This document shows, piece after piece, positions 36,828 through 47,973 of a stretch of 64,000 bases of DNA (within the stretch, counting starts at the first letter, position 1; the number at the start of each line of letters is the position of its first letter). Location of the stretch: the NCBI RefSeq assembly GCF_011745365.1, contig NW_024468914.1, positions 1,820,001-1,884,000 on the forward strand, in the 5' to 3' direction. Source of the stretch: Cryphonectria parasitica EP155. Its lineage: Eukaryota > Ascomycota > Sordariomycetes > Diaporthales > Cryphonectriaceae. The position numbers and the translations under genes are program-made. Under the pieces are notes generated by a model. That model was not told where the DNA came from. It was given only the letters and a program-made list of their open reading frames with translations, and made no database searches.

Positions 36828-38351
36828 TCAGGCTGCCCGCTGCCGGCCCGGGCGCGCTCTCCACCTGTCCCCGACATCGAGACCTGTAGCTGCTCTTCCC
36901 TGCGCCTTCTCCTCCAGCCGCCGGCTCCTGCGTACAGATGTTATTGACAGGGCGTCCCGGGGAGGGCCAGGAGGCTCCGGGCCAGACGGCGCTTGTCGGG
37001 CGGCAGAGAGCAGCCGGGAAGAAGCTTCGGGTTCCCGGGGCTCACGCTTCCTCCGAGTCTTAGCTATCTTGGCTCCACGAACTCCATCAAGTGCCGTGGA
37101 TGCTGATTGTGGAGGCTGCCCAGCTCTGTGACGAGACACACTCTTCGGTTGCTGCTGCTGCTGCTGCTGCTTGTGCTGTAGGGCTGAGGGGGAAGGGGGC
37201 GATGGAGAAAGCTGCCCATCCCCATCCCCATCCCCGGGACCGCCGGGCGGTAGGCTTTCTGTCTGCTCGTTGCCCTCCAGCGTCCGGAGCATCTTGTCAG
37301 CGGCTCGCTCATGCCTTGTCTGTTGCAGGCTGCCGCCGATAGCAGGTCGGGCACGGTCGGGGTTGTCTCTAGCCGGGCTCTGCTTCTTTTTCCACCTCGG
37401 CTTCTTCTGCACACGGCCTGGCGACGGGCGGGGTGCTGCTGTCCTCGCCTTGTTCCTCTTCCTGCCTGCCACAGGAACATCGGCCCTCTCCCAGCTCTTC
37501 TCTCCCCCATCCCGAGCCTGCCCCGCAGGAGAATATGACGCATCTGTCAGCGCAGGCGAGGTGGTTCGGTACTCGGGTGGTGTCGCGTATCTAGAAGAGG
37601 GCGATTCGCTTCGGGGGGGCGGTCCGCTCTGCTCCGAGTCTCTTTCGTCTCTCAGATCGCATGCTTCATCTGTTGACTCGTATGGTGGCCAGGCTCCCGG
37701 GCTTGGGAGTCCGTCTCTTTCGTCTCTTGGATGGTATTCCTCATCTGTTGACTCGTATGATAGCCAGGGTTCCTCATATATCCGGTTAACTTCTTCAAAG
37801 CTCGAGTATGCCGAAGGGAGTGATCTTGCTCCTTCAGGTCTAACGCCGGCGCCAGCTGCCGTCGGGCGCGATGTAGCAGATCAGTTGAAGATATCAATAT
37901 CCTTTGATCGTAGCATAAGCGATGCAAAATATGCAATATATGCATCCAAGGACTTCTGACAGTTGATAGTAGTAATATCATACCAAAACTGCTAATTCTT
38001 ATCATCACAGAGTTTATCAAACACTTTGAAGGAGTCCAGTGCTTCACTCCAGAGCTCATGCAACTCTTTCAGCCTCTCCTCCCGCCGCTCCCCGAGCCAG
38101 CGGAAAAAGTCAGCTTGGTTCTCAGACATCCGGCCGATATCGATTATATCGAAAAAGAAAGCTTCCGAGTTCTGCAGCGGTATTGTGACAGTATTGAACT
38201 GTCTGGGGAGGGTGGTAAAGATGGAGTAGGGGTTTATGTCGCGCGGCAGGAACTTGTGAAGCGCCTTTATACAGTCAGGAAATTGATCGAAATACTCGAA
38301 AGGATCGACAGGAGGGAAGATGATCGAATCCTAATCTAGGGGCAAGTTCAT
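36828..38351 (-). pseudogene. Unknown protein gene with three in-frame stops
   Basis: One continuous frame of about 507 codons from ATG (38351) to TGA (36830-36828), broken by TAG at codon 7, TAG (NxQFWYD context, ~38003) and TGA (~37887). Each is one C-to-T step from Gln or Arg, as RIP makes. The first third is ordered and coding-like (FEYFDQFPDCIKALHKFL, WLGERREERLKELHELW). The middle is acidic with a duplicated YESTDE...RDERD unit. The last third is basic and low-complexity with seven Gln and a RRSRRLEE end. I do not recognise the family. Upstream lies an LTR-like promoter in the same orientation, so it could be a gag-like gene of an unrelated element or a host gene. Confidence 0.6.
37151..37171 (+). 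repeat. (GCT)7 microsatellite
   Basis: Encodes the seven-glutamine run in the minus-strand pseudogene; length changes keep its frame. Confidence 0.9.
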
Positions 38352-38529
38352 GATGATGAGTGATGGGGCGTGTTGAGTAGGACGAGAGGGCTTTGCGAAG
38401 GCAGGGCTTCGTGGAGATAGGATGCGAAAGAGCGCTAGCGATGAATGTTGTTGAGTGGGCAAGGAGAGGAACAGCGGGTACGGCGAAGCGCTGTGAGGTG
38501 GTGTGGCCCGTGCTTCACTGTGGGGAAGC

Positions 38530-38728
38530 GGTTAGTTCCGGTTCAGCAGATAAGCTTCAATAGACGTTCGTTATTCAACACAAGCTCCGCTCTATCATGA
38601 ACCCTACGTACGTACCACTGTATATATAGGAATAGCGCTTCCGAACGAAGCCCAGCCATGGAACCATCAGACAAACAGATGAACGTTTGGTCCCGTCCTG
38701 TAACCTGCATATAGGATAGGTTGTAACA
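38530..38728 (-). promoter_or_regulatory. LTR-like promoter segment
   Basis: Read on the minus strand it begins TGTTACAACCTATCC, close to the Ty3 LTR start TGTTATAACCCATCC, then CTGCAGGTTACAG-like sequence and TATATATA (38628-38621), about 275 bp before the pseudogene ATG. The other end is not clear. Confidence 0.45.
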
Positions 38729-38780
38729 AGTGCTGATGGAAAAACGGAAGAGCAAATCCAGGCCACATGGGCACAAGAGC

Positions 38781-38927
38781 GCAGCTTACCTACTTTGCAA
38801 AAACATCAAAATAACTAAGCTTAGCAACAAACTTAATTACAAAAAGCTAGAATCATTTAAAATTCTACAACAAATTTCCCTAATTAACTACAAATTAGTA
38901 CTATTTTACGAAATAAGAATGTACTCG
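38781..38927 (+). pseudogene. Ty3 pol scrap (integrase tail)
   Basis: Encodes LLCKNIKITKLSNKLNY through YEIRMYS, the segment just before the chromodomain, without stops. Cut on the right by a reverse LTR. Less RIP-altered than the same segment in R3 to R7. Confidence 0.85.
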
Positions 38928-39329
38928 TGTAATGAGCACTGCAGTAATCCGAAGATTCCAAAGTACACAAAAGGTTTATGCTAACAAGAGCGATGCTAAG
39001 TACAAGCCTTGAATACGGAAACACAACTAAGATAACTGTACAAGTATTCACTGCCTTTGGAGCTATCAGAGTAGGAAAGTAATCTAATACTTAGATTGAT
39101 AACTGAAGAGCTATATATAATAATCTATCTAGTTAGTAGTAAATGTATTCTTATATATATTCAGCTCTTTATTATAGCTTATTTAGCTTACTGTAATCCG
39201 TGATTCGTATTGTGATGATTCAGTAAGTAGCTTACTTCTTTTGTTATGATTCAACTCTAACCTTTGCTTATGTAATTTCTGATGATTGTTCGATGTTGGA
39301 TCGCAATATCTGATTTCTTGTTAGCAAGG
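38928..39329 (-). repeat. Truncated solo LTR, class C-like
   Basis: Starts TGTAATGAGCACTGCAG and follows the LTR consensus through the TATA and inverted arms. It ends at CTTGTTAGCAAGG without the last ~30 bp, being cut by the next LTR-like start. Confidence 0.75.
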
Positions 39330-39587
39330 TGTTATAACTCATCCAGCATGCAGGTCACAACAGGGAAGCAGCATGTTAGGTGGAAAGGTTGCAAAGGCAA
39401 TGTGGCGAGGTCTTTTCTCTCTTTCAGGGGCATACAACCAGAATAACATTGAGGCCTAAGGAGCTAAGTTCTGCTCAGCAGTGCTGACGTGGCTAGAAAG
39501 CCGCTTTATAGCTGCATATTGCTTAGTCATCCGTAATCCAGCTGGCTTAGCTGGCTCTGAGCCTTGCTGGCACAATCGGCCCTGACA
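39330..39587. repeat. LTR-like piece of another Ty3 family
   Basis: Left end TGTTATAACTCATCC as in the main family. Right end, read on the minus strand, TGTCAGGGCCGATTGTGCC preceded by a purine tract (complement of GTCCCCCCTT at 39590-39599), which looks like the start of a minus-strand LTR after its polypurine tract. Boundaries between the two are unresolved. Confidence 0.45.
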
Positions 39588-39724
39588 GATTGTCCCCCCT
39601 TATCAGGCCTTGTCCTCAAGGCCTTTGAGGCTTCCAAGCTTTCGTTGCTTCCAGGCTTCCGTTGCTCCCAGGCTTCCGTTGCTTTCAGGCTTTCGCTGCT
39701 TCCTAGCTGCTCCTACGCCTTCTC

Positions 39725-40013
39725 AATGCTTCAGGCTCTTAAGATCTCTCAGTGCTTCAGGCTTCTCAAAGCTTCTCAAGATCCCTTAGTGCCTCAGGTT
39801 TCTCAAAGCTTCTCAAGATCTCTCAGTGCTTCAGGCCTCTCAAGGCCTCTCAAGGTCTCTCAGTGCCTCAGGCTTCTCAAGGCCTCTCAAGGTCCCTCAG
39901 TGCCTCAGGCCTCTCAAGGCTTCTCAAGATCTCTCAGTGCTTCAGGTTTCTCAAGGCTTCTCAAGATCTCTCAGTGCTTCAGGCCTCTCAAGGCTTCTCA
40001 AGGTCTCTCAGTG
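39725..40013. repeat. 37-bp minisatellite
   Basis: Units starting AGTGCTTCAGG recur every 37 bp at 39751, 39788, 39825, 39862, 39899, 39936, 39973 and 40010. The array stops exactly where the R7 LTR begins. All three plus frames are open across it. Confidence 0.93.
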
Positions 40014-40225
40014 TGTTATGACCCATCCAACATGCAGGTCACAGGATAAGCCCCACCAACCAAGGAACCAGGTATCACAACTCAACATCGGGTACCAATC
40101 AGGATTACGTAACCCGGATTAGGATTGCTAGCGCAACTATATTAGCTATGAACATAGTTAACATATTCGGAAAAATAACTATAAGAAATCATAACATAGT
40201 CAGGTTAGTCAGAACTGAAGAGCTG
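40014..40225 (+). repeat. R7 5' LTR, first part (212 bp, class D)
   Basis: TGTTATGACCCATCC start. Ends at the target AGCTG (40221-40225), just after the left inverted arm GAACTGAAGAGCT. Little RIP compared with the 3' mate. Confidence 0.94.
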
Positions 40226-40689
40226 TGTTATAACCCATTCAACATGCAGGTCACTAGCCAGAATACCCGGAACAACTATCCGGAAAAACAGGGAAGGATT
40301 CAATATCTCAAGGACTAAGACTTACATAAGCAAGAATTAGGATTACAGGATCAGGATGGATCAGTAGCTAATCCATGGTAATCTGGATCAGTTGGATCAC
40401 CCAGATGATCCAAAGAATCCAACAACCAATACTACCAACAGAACTGAAGAGCTGGATATATAAGGATACATTCATTCCCATTAGATAGATCTTATATATA
40501 GCTTTTCAATTGTTAATCTAAGTATTCAGTTTTATATACTAAGTAGTTCCAAAGGCAGTGAATACTTGCATCGCTTATTAGAACTTGTATAATTTTATAT
40601 TCAAGAACTTGATACTTTGATACTGCTCTTATTAGCATAAACTCCTTCGTATACTTAGAAATCTTCGGATTGCTGCAATACTTATTACA
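40226..40689 (+). repeat. R6 5' LTR (464 bp, class A)
   Basis: TATATAAG at 40458-40465 between arms AACTGAAGAGCT (40442-40453) and AGCTTTTCAATT (40500-40511). The next bases are TTTTGATAATTC, with no TGG, so no usual tRNA primer site. Confidence 0.96.
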
Positions 40690-40737
40690 TTTTGATAATT
40701 CTTGTTCAAGAACAGTTCAGTATTACCCTCTTAAGCA

Positions 40738-42852
40738 ATACAGAATACGATAGCTCCTTCAGGAATTCCTTCGTTCTCGTACGCCCCTACTCAGGAAGAA
40801 CTGGTTAATTAGGTATATCAGCTTACTCAGCATATCCAGAATCTATGCAAACAACAGCAGGCTTAGAGCGCTACTATCGCCAACTAACAAGCCCAGCTAG
40901 CTTAACAAGCTCAGCAGGCGCAGTTTATCTCTGCAATTATCAGTAGCGCTGGAAAAGCATACAAGATGAATAAGCCTGCTATATATAACAGCAACCAAAA
41001 AATGCTGCATAGATTCCTTATCTACTGCAGAGCGTATTTCCTGTATTACGAAACTCAGTTTACTAAGAAATCTGAGAAAGTTATCCTTGTAGGAACTTAT
41101 CTCGAAAAAGATGCTCTTATCTAATACAAACTTTCTTTGCGCAACTACTTGAAGCATCAGAACAATTCCAGCATATATATTCAGAATATCAAAAATATAT
41201 TCAATTCTTTTAAAAGCTTCGAGAAAGCTCTTAAGAAAATCTTTAATAATTCCAACAAAGAATGCATTATAGCTTAGCAGCTTATGAATCTTAAGCAGAC
41301 CAAGTTAGCTTCTGCTTATACAGTTAGATTCAAGCAACTTGTAGTATAACTCCTGTAAGAAGATAAGAATCTTATGGAATATTATTACAAGAGATTTAAG
41401 AACGATATTAAGAACGAAATCTTCAAACAGAATTAGCTAGAGAACTTCGCAATATTCTCTAATTAAGCTATCCGCATTAACAACCATCTATATGAACAAT
41501 AAGTAGAAAAGTTCAAGAAGAAAGAAAGTTAGATTTGGAGATTTCCAGCTAATACGGGCAAGAAACTTCAAAATAAGAATAGCAGTCGATATAGCAGTAT
41601 AGCTCAGAGCAGTACTATATACACTAGTTTCATGAAACTCAATGCAGCTAATAAGCAGTATAGCAAGAAGAGCAGCATTACTTGTTACAACTGCAACAAA
41701 TAAAGATATATTATATACAACTGCTATCAACTCCGGAAGAACAAATAGTAATCAGTTCAGAAAGAATGCTAGATGAATATCGCTTGGTAATAGGAATCCA
41801 ATCAACTAAGCAAAAACATTCTCTTGAAACAAATATCGAATTCTATTAATTACGGAAATCTCAGCTGAATATTCTGCTACAACAACAACTGCTTAATACA
41901 CCTCTCGAATAAGAAAGATTCAGGATAATTCCCTCAGAAATCTAGATGCCACAGGCAGATAGCGACAGCAGGGCGAGAGTATACGCTCAGCACGACTACA
42001 AGTAGCAATAACTCGAACTGCTCCAATATCACTGAATAAAGCATTCAGGCACTGGAAGAAGAGCTTAATAACAATACTCTTCGCCATTCCTCATTACCTA
42101 CACCAGATACTATAACCAGAGAAATGAACAAAGAATAGTACCCTCTTAGTTATTAGTATAAATATCTAAACAATACCGAAAACGCTTCTCAAGCAACAGA
42201 AAGATCAAGCTAGAACGAGCAATTCAATAATTTACTAAAGTTTCCTATAAACAATAAACCCAAGAAACTTACAGAAAGATTCCCCTTTAGTATTGAATGA
42301 AATAAGAAAATAATATAGATTGAATATCTTATTTATAAGATAGGATTAGAAGAGCTCTTCATCTGCATCTCCTTGCAGAACATTGAGGCATAAGAAAACA
42401 AGGATCTTCGAATCAGCTTACTCTACAATCTATACTATAAACTAGCATGAATCTCCTGCACCTATCATAGCTGCAGAACGCATTTCTCAGACAAGATGCA
42501 ATACGAATGATTCTCCATCAGAGAATCAGAATAAATCCTTTAAGCTATTAAGAAAAAAGAACTTCGCTTCAGAAAAGTTCTCAACAAATAGTATTACAAT
42601 GCATATATCGGATTACCAGATAACTGCTTTATGCAATATATGAATAAGAAAATAAAATAGTAGCAGTACAAAACAATACTCTGCACGATTCACATCAATA
42701 ATAAGATTTGCAACTAGCATTAATAAAAGAAAGACTAGGAATAATAATAATATGAGCAAAAGCAAGCTAAGAAGCTTGCTTAAGAAGCAGCAAAGCAAGC
42801 TCAGAAGAATAAACAGCTTTCAACGAATTCAAAAGAACAGAATTGCTTGTAA
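40738..42852 (+). pseudogene. R6 gag
   Basis: Best copy for reading gag. Inferred start (ATA for ATG) at 40738 after a TAA common to most copies. A Gln-rich N-terminus follows (TQEELVN, NLCKQQQA), then the capsid-like region (AGKAYKMNKPAIYNSNQK, 40948 on). The knuckle at 41683-41724 reads CYNCNK-x-RYIIYNC, His to Tyr. A 200-residue Ser/Asn-rich linker and the AQKNKQ tail follow. 705 codons. Stops sit almost only where CAG or CAA is expected. Confidence 0.87.
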
Positions 42853-45800
42853 AGGAACTGCAGACGATCAGACTAGAATAATTCTTATATAAAGCTTTTA
42901 GAACAGATTACGCTTATATTAAGTTTAACATATATATTCAGAAATATAAGTACAGCGTACTATTGAACAGTAGCGCTCAGAGAAACTTTATATCCCTATA
43001 TATCATCAATCAAGCATAACTACAATGGAGATGGAAGAGATGCTTATACACTCTCAGCACTGTAAAAGAACAATCTATTGCATACAATTAAGAAGTAATC
43101 AATAAGAAAACTAATTATTTATCTGTTTCAATCCTAGAATGTATAATCAGAGCTTCTTTTAACATCATGAATACAGCATAGTATAAGCTGATTATAAGGC
43201 TTCTATAGCTTAAGAAGCACAATCCTCGAATTAATTAAACTACTAGCCAGATCTTATAGGAACAAGCTATACCCAGAGAAATAGTTGTAATCAATAATGC
43301 AGGATCGAAGCTAGTTATTGAAAAACATTCGGGAAAAGAAGCTTCAGACAACTTCATACATACTTTCAAATCAGCAAAGCTAGCAATTCAAGAAGAAGAA
43401 CCTAGTAACAAGCGAACTCAAACAGTGCCAAAGCGCCAACAGATTAGCAAAATAACAAAAGCGAAACTCTTAGCAAGTCAGTCCGCCTCGGAGCAACAAG
43501 AAAAAGCTTCAGAAAGTGAATTGTGGATCTATACAGGAAAAACCTCGAAACCAAGCTCTCGAGCGCTCGCTCCAGCTCGGAGCGAACGCTCAAAGCTCTC
43601 AAAAACGCTATCAGAAAAGAAGCATGCTCAACAATACCTACTGTTCCTCCAGATAGCAGAAACAGCACAAGAATCAGAACCAATACTTGCAAACATATTA
43701 CAAGAATATTATAAGTTCAAGAAACTATTTCAGAAAGAATTGAATACAGGATTGCTAGAATACAGCTTATATAATTACGAGATTCCGCTACAAGAAGGGA
43801 AACAGCCCAAATTCTTCTCCATCTACAAACTAAACAAAATACAGCTAGAAACACTCAGAGAGTACTTCGATAAGAATCTTAAGAAAGAATATATATAATC
43901 ATTGCAATTACTAGCAGAATACTCCATTCTATTTATATCTAAGAAAAATAGCAAGCTCAGGCTATATATTGATTACAAGCAACTCAACAATATTACAATT
44001 AAGAACTGATATCTGTTGCTACTTATCAAGGAATTACGAGATAGATTGCAGAGAGCATAATGGTTTACAGTTCTAAACCTAAAAGAAGCTTACAACCTGA
44101 TCAGAGTAAAGGAAGAAGAAGAATGGAAAACTGCCTTCAGAATGCGCTACAAATACTACGAATATTTGGTTATACTCTTCAGCTTAACAAACGCTCCAGC
44201 TTCGTTCCAGGAGATAATTAATCATATTCTATACAAGCATCTGAATCAGTTCGTTATCGCATATCTCAACAACATCCTCATTTTCTTTCGAATACTGAAA
44301 GAATACAAAAAATACGTGGAAATAGTGCTGCAAATGCTTCAAGATGCAAAGCTTCTTATAGAACCCGCAAAAAGTCACTTTCATATACAAAAAGTTAACT
44401 ACCTCGGATTCACAATCAAGCTAGAATGCATTAAGCTACAAAAAAACAAGATAGAAGCTATCAGAAATTAGCTGGTTCCCAGAAACGTTAGAGATATCAG
44501 ATCTTTCCTCGGATACATTAATTTCTACAAGCAATTCATTAAGAATTACAGCCGGATTGCACATTCCCTTACAAATCTCACCAAGAAAAAGCAGCCTTTC
44601 GAATGAATCTCCAAAGCATAAGAAGCCTTTGATGAGATTATTAAGCACATTACCTCAGAGCTAGTTCTGTATAAAGCAAACCCTTACAAACCCTTTGAAA
44701 TTAAGATCAATACATTAGGATATATACTTGAAGAACAACTTGGTTAGTAAGATAACCAAGAACATCTAAGGATTGTAAGCAACTTCTCAAAGAAATTGAA
44801 CAGCTCAGAAGTTAACTACAGGATTTCTAATCAGAAACTCATAGCAATAATAAAAGCCTTCGAGAAGTAGCAATACTACCTTATTAGCATACAATATCTG
44901 ATCATAGTTCACTCAGATTACAAGAATCTGATTATATTCATAACAACCAAGATTTTGAATAAGCAACAAATCAGATGAGCAGAATTCCTCTTATAGTTCA
45001 ACTTCAAGATTGTACACTGCAAAAGCTCAGAGAACGGATAAGCGAATACTCTTAGCAAAAGATCAGACTATCGAAATACAGATTCTTCGAATATACAGAA
45101 CATCTTCGCTCAAGATGAGTTAGGAAATCTCATCAATGCATATAGAGAACTGAATGCTACTTTCAGAATTGAACTCTTGGAAAAGAATTCAGAATTAATA
45201 ACTCCAAACAAATAAAATAACTATATTAAGAATGTATATAATGTACCAGTATATGGATATCAGAGAATCAGAGTAATCTACAAATGCATTAGAAGATACT
45301 AGAATCTATCAGATCTTAGAAAAAGAATTGAAAGCATTCTACAACAATGCAATAGCTGCAAGAAGAATAAAGCAGAAAAATACAAGCCTTATAAACTACT
45401 GCATCCCTTATCAGTACTTATAACTATTTAGCAATCTATCAGTCTAAACTTCATTACTAAGCTATCTTTTTCACAAGAACTCTTAACTAAAGTATAATAC
45501 GATAGCATTCTAGTAGTAATTTGCAAACTGAGCAAATATGCTTATTTTCTTCTCTATAAGGAAAGCAGTATAGCAGAGAAACTTGTATATGTATTCCTTA
45601 GAACGATTATTGCTAATTATAGCATGCTAGAGAAAGTAATCTCTAATAAAGATAGAAAGTTTAATTCGAAGTTTTGAACTTCGCTTATAAAACAGCTCAA
45701 AATATATTATAGAATATTCATAGCATTTTACTTACAAACAGATAAACAAACGGAAAGAATGAACCAAGTTATTGAATAGTATTTACAATACTATATCAAC

Positions 45801-46486
45801 TAGAAATAGGATAACTGAGTTAACTTATTGCTTCTTATACAGTTCGCTTATAATAGTGCAGATACGAGTACAATAAAGAAATCACTATTCTTCGTACTCT
45901 ATGGATACAATCCAACAGCTTATTATAAGGCACTGCTGGAAGCAAATGCAGAAGCTGCAGATAAAAGAACTAAGAAGATTAAGAAAGTTCAGGAGGAACT
46001 CTGATTAGAATTACAATTCATTCAAGAATGAATAATGCGATATGCAAACTCCAAAAGGATTGAGAGATTAATTCTACAGAAGGAAGATAAGGTCTACCTA
46101 CTTCGAAAAAACATCAAAACAACCAGACTCAGCAACAAACTCGATTACAAGAAGTTGGGGCTATTCAAAATCTTATAACAGATTTCCCTAGTTAATTATG
46201 AGTTAGCATTATCTTATGAAATGAGGATATACTCAGTTTTCTATATCTTACTGCTAGAATTAGCAGCGCAGAAAATACTAATAGATAATACAGCAGAAGT
46301 AGAAAACAATAAACTAGAATATAAGATAGAGAAGATTCTCAAGCACAGAGGCATAGACAATACAAGAGAATATCTTGTCAAATGGAAAGATTACTCAGCA
46401 AGCGAAAATTCTTAGGAACTGAAGAAAAACATTAAAAATGCTTAGGAAAAAGTAGCTGAATATTGAAAAAGAAAACCACTACTTAA
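42771..46486 (+). pseudogene. R6 pol
   Basis: Opens after TAA 42768-42770, -1 to gag. Protease VLLNSSAQRNFIS (42959-42997). RT is open at 44142-44471 and contains PASFQEIINHILY and YLNN (44262-44273). An integrase zinc-binding CNSCKK segment lies at ~45350. First catalytic Asp replaced in SLNFI, second in SNKD, Glu kept in QTERMN. Chromodomain open at 46221-46415 with LVKWKDY. A one-base deletion near 46474 shifts the last codons, so the ancestral stop (46484-46486) is read only after correcting the frame. Confidence 0.9.
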
Positions 46487-47153
46487 GACCTCTCCGCCCC
46501 AAAGCGAGAATCAGACGCTGCAGTTTCACTCTCCAGAAGAAAAAGCCAACCAGATACGCTAGAATCAAGGGCCAAGAAACTTCAGTTGATAATCTCAAGA
46601 TATCTCTGAAATATCAAACAAATCTCCTCTTTACGAAGACTGCAATCCTTCTCATCAGCAAACCCTTCCAAGGAGTTGAAACTGCAATAAATCATTTCTG
46701 CAATACGTTCCTCCAACAGCCTTCGCTATTTCCGTGCACAATCAAAACGAGCCTGCAATACCAGCAAGGCTTGTAGAGCAGCAGCATTTGCTGATTCTGC
46801 CTCAGCCTTCTTACTCAAAACCTTGCACTTTTCACAAATCAAACGCCCTGCTAAAGAAGAAAATTAGTAACTACAGAGAATACTAAGAAGCAAAGAAACC
46901 AACCAGCAGAAGCCGAGAAACAACCAGTATCACAGCTTTAACTCAGAGAAACACACTCCTCACAACGAGAAGAGTTTTCAGCGAAACAACAGAAAGCCCT
47001 CATCTCCCAATAATGAGCACAAGCAAGCATTTCAATACCAAAAGCAGAAATAAGCTTAGCAAAACAATAATGCTCTTAAGTTTTCACTGAATGATTAGAA
47101 TGCAATTTGTTAATTCTATTCAATATTTCAATTAGAAAAGCATAATTGTATAT
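46483..47153 (-). pseudogene. R6 antisense ORF (class A, intron form)
   Basis: Exon 1 at 47153-46904 (250 nt), intron 46903-46851 (53 nt; GTTGGT, TTACTAAT branch, TTCTTTAG), exon 2 at 46850-46483. All three splice signals are intact here. Exon 2 starts GRLICEKCKVLSKKAEAESANA, adding a CxxC pair after the junction, then RRLLEERIAEMI and the Ser-rich tail. Two in-frame stops remain in exon 2. The terminal TAA (46485-46483) shares TTAA with the pol end. Confidence 0.78.
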
Positions 47154-47218
47154 GCGAATAACTTGCTCAAATACTTATGAAAGATTATTAGGAATAATGA
47201 TTAATAGAAGGAAGATGA

Positions 47219-47682
47219 TATTATAACTCATTCAATATGCAGATTACTAGTCAGAATACTCGGAATAACTATTCGGAAAGACAAGAAAGGATTCAATATC
47301 TCAAGAACTAAAGCTTATATAAGCAAGGATTAGGATTACAGGATCAGAATAGATTAGTAGCTAATCTATAGTAATCCGGATTAGTTAGATTACTCAGATA
47401 ATCCAAAGAATCTAACAACCAATACTATCAATAGAACTAAAGAGCTGAATATATAAGAACACGTTCATTTCCATTAGATAGATCTCATACATAGCTTTTC
47501 AGTTGTTAATCTAAGTATTCAGTTTCATATACTGAGTAGCCCCAAAGGCAATGAATACTTGCATCGCTTATTAGGATTTGTATAGTTCCGTATTCAAGGA
47601 CTTGATACTTTAATACTGCTCTTGTTAGCATAAACTCCTTCGTATACTTAGGAATCTTCGGATTGCTGCAGTGCTCATTACA
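47219..47682 (+). repeat. R6 3' LTR (464 bp, class A)
   Basis: TATTATAACTCATTC start, CTCATTACA end, more RIP-altered than the 5' mate in its first half. Followed by the AGCTG duplication. Confidence 0.96.
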
Positions 47683-47687
47683 AGCTG

Positions 47688-47925
47688 AATATATAAGAAC
47701 ATATTCATTACTATTAGATAGATCCAGTATATAGCTCTTCAGTTATCAATCTAAGTATCAGATTACTCTTTACTCTAATAGCTCTAAAAAGCAGTAAATA
47801 CTTGCATTGCTTATTAAGACTTGTACAGTTCTGTATTTAAGAACTTAGCATTTTGATACTGCTCTTATTAGCATAAACCTCTTTGTATACTTAGGAATCT
47901 TCGGATTGCTGCAGTGCTTATTATA
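47688..47925 (+). repeat. R7 5' LTR, second part (238 bp)
   Basis: Begins with the TATA region (AATATATAAGAAC) and ends CTTATTATA, the RIP form of CTCATTACA. Confidence 0.94.
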
Positions 47926-47973
47926 TTTTAATAATTCTTATTCAAGAATAGTTCAGTATTATTTTCTTGAGCA

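Larger units (their letters stand above)
40226..47682 (+). mobile_element. R6: full-length Ty3/gypsy nested in the R7 5' LTR
   Basis: 7457 bp, LTRs 464 bp each, perfect AGCTG duplication (40221-40225 and 47683-47687). Its LTR class is A. The mates differ only by transitions over the first ~240 bp that I compared. Confidence 0.98.

Noticed and set aside
37171..37959. 262-codon plus-strand ORF
   Set aside because: Opposite the longer minus-strand pseudogene; starts at TTG and its residues mirror the repeat and poly-Gln of that frame.
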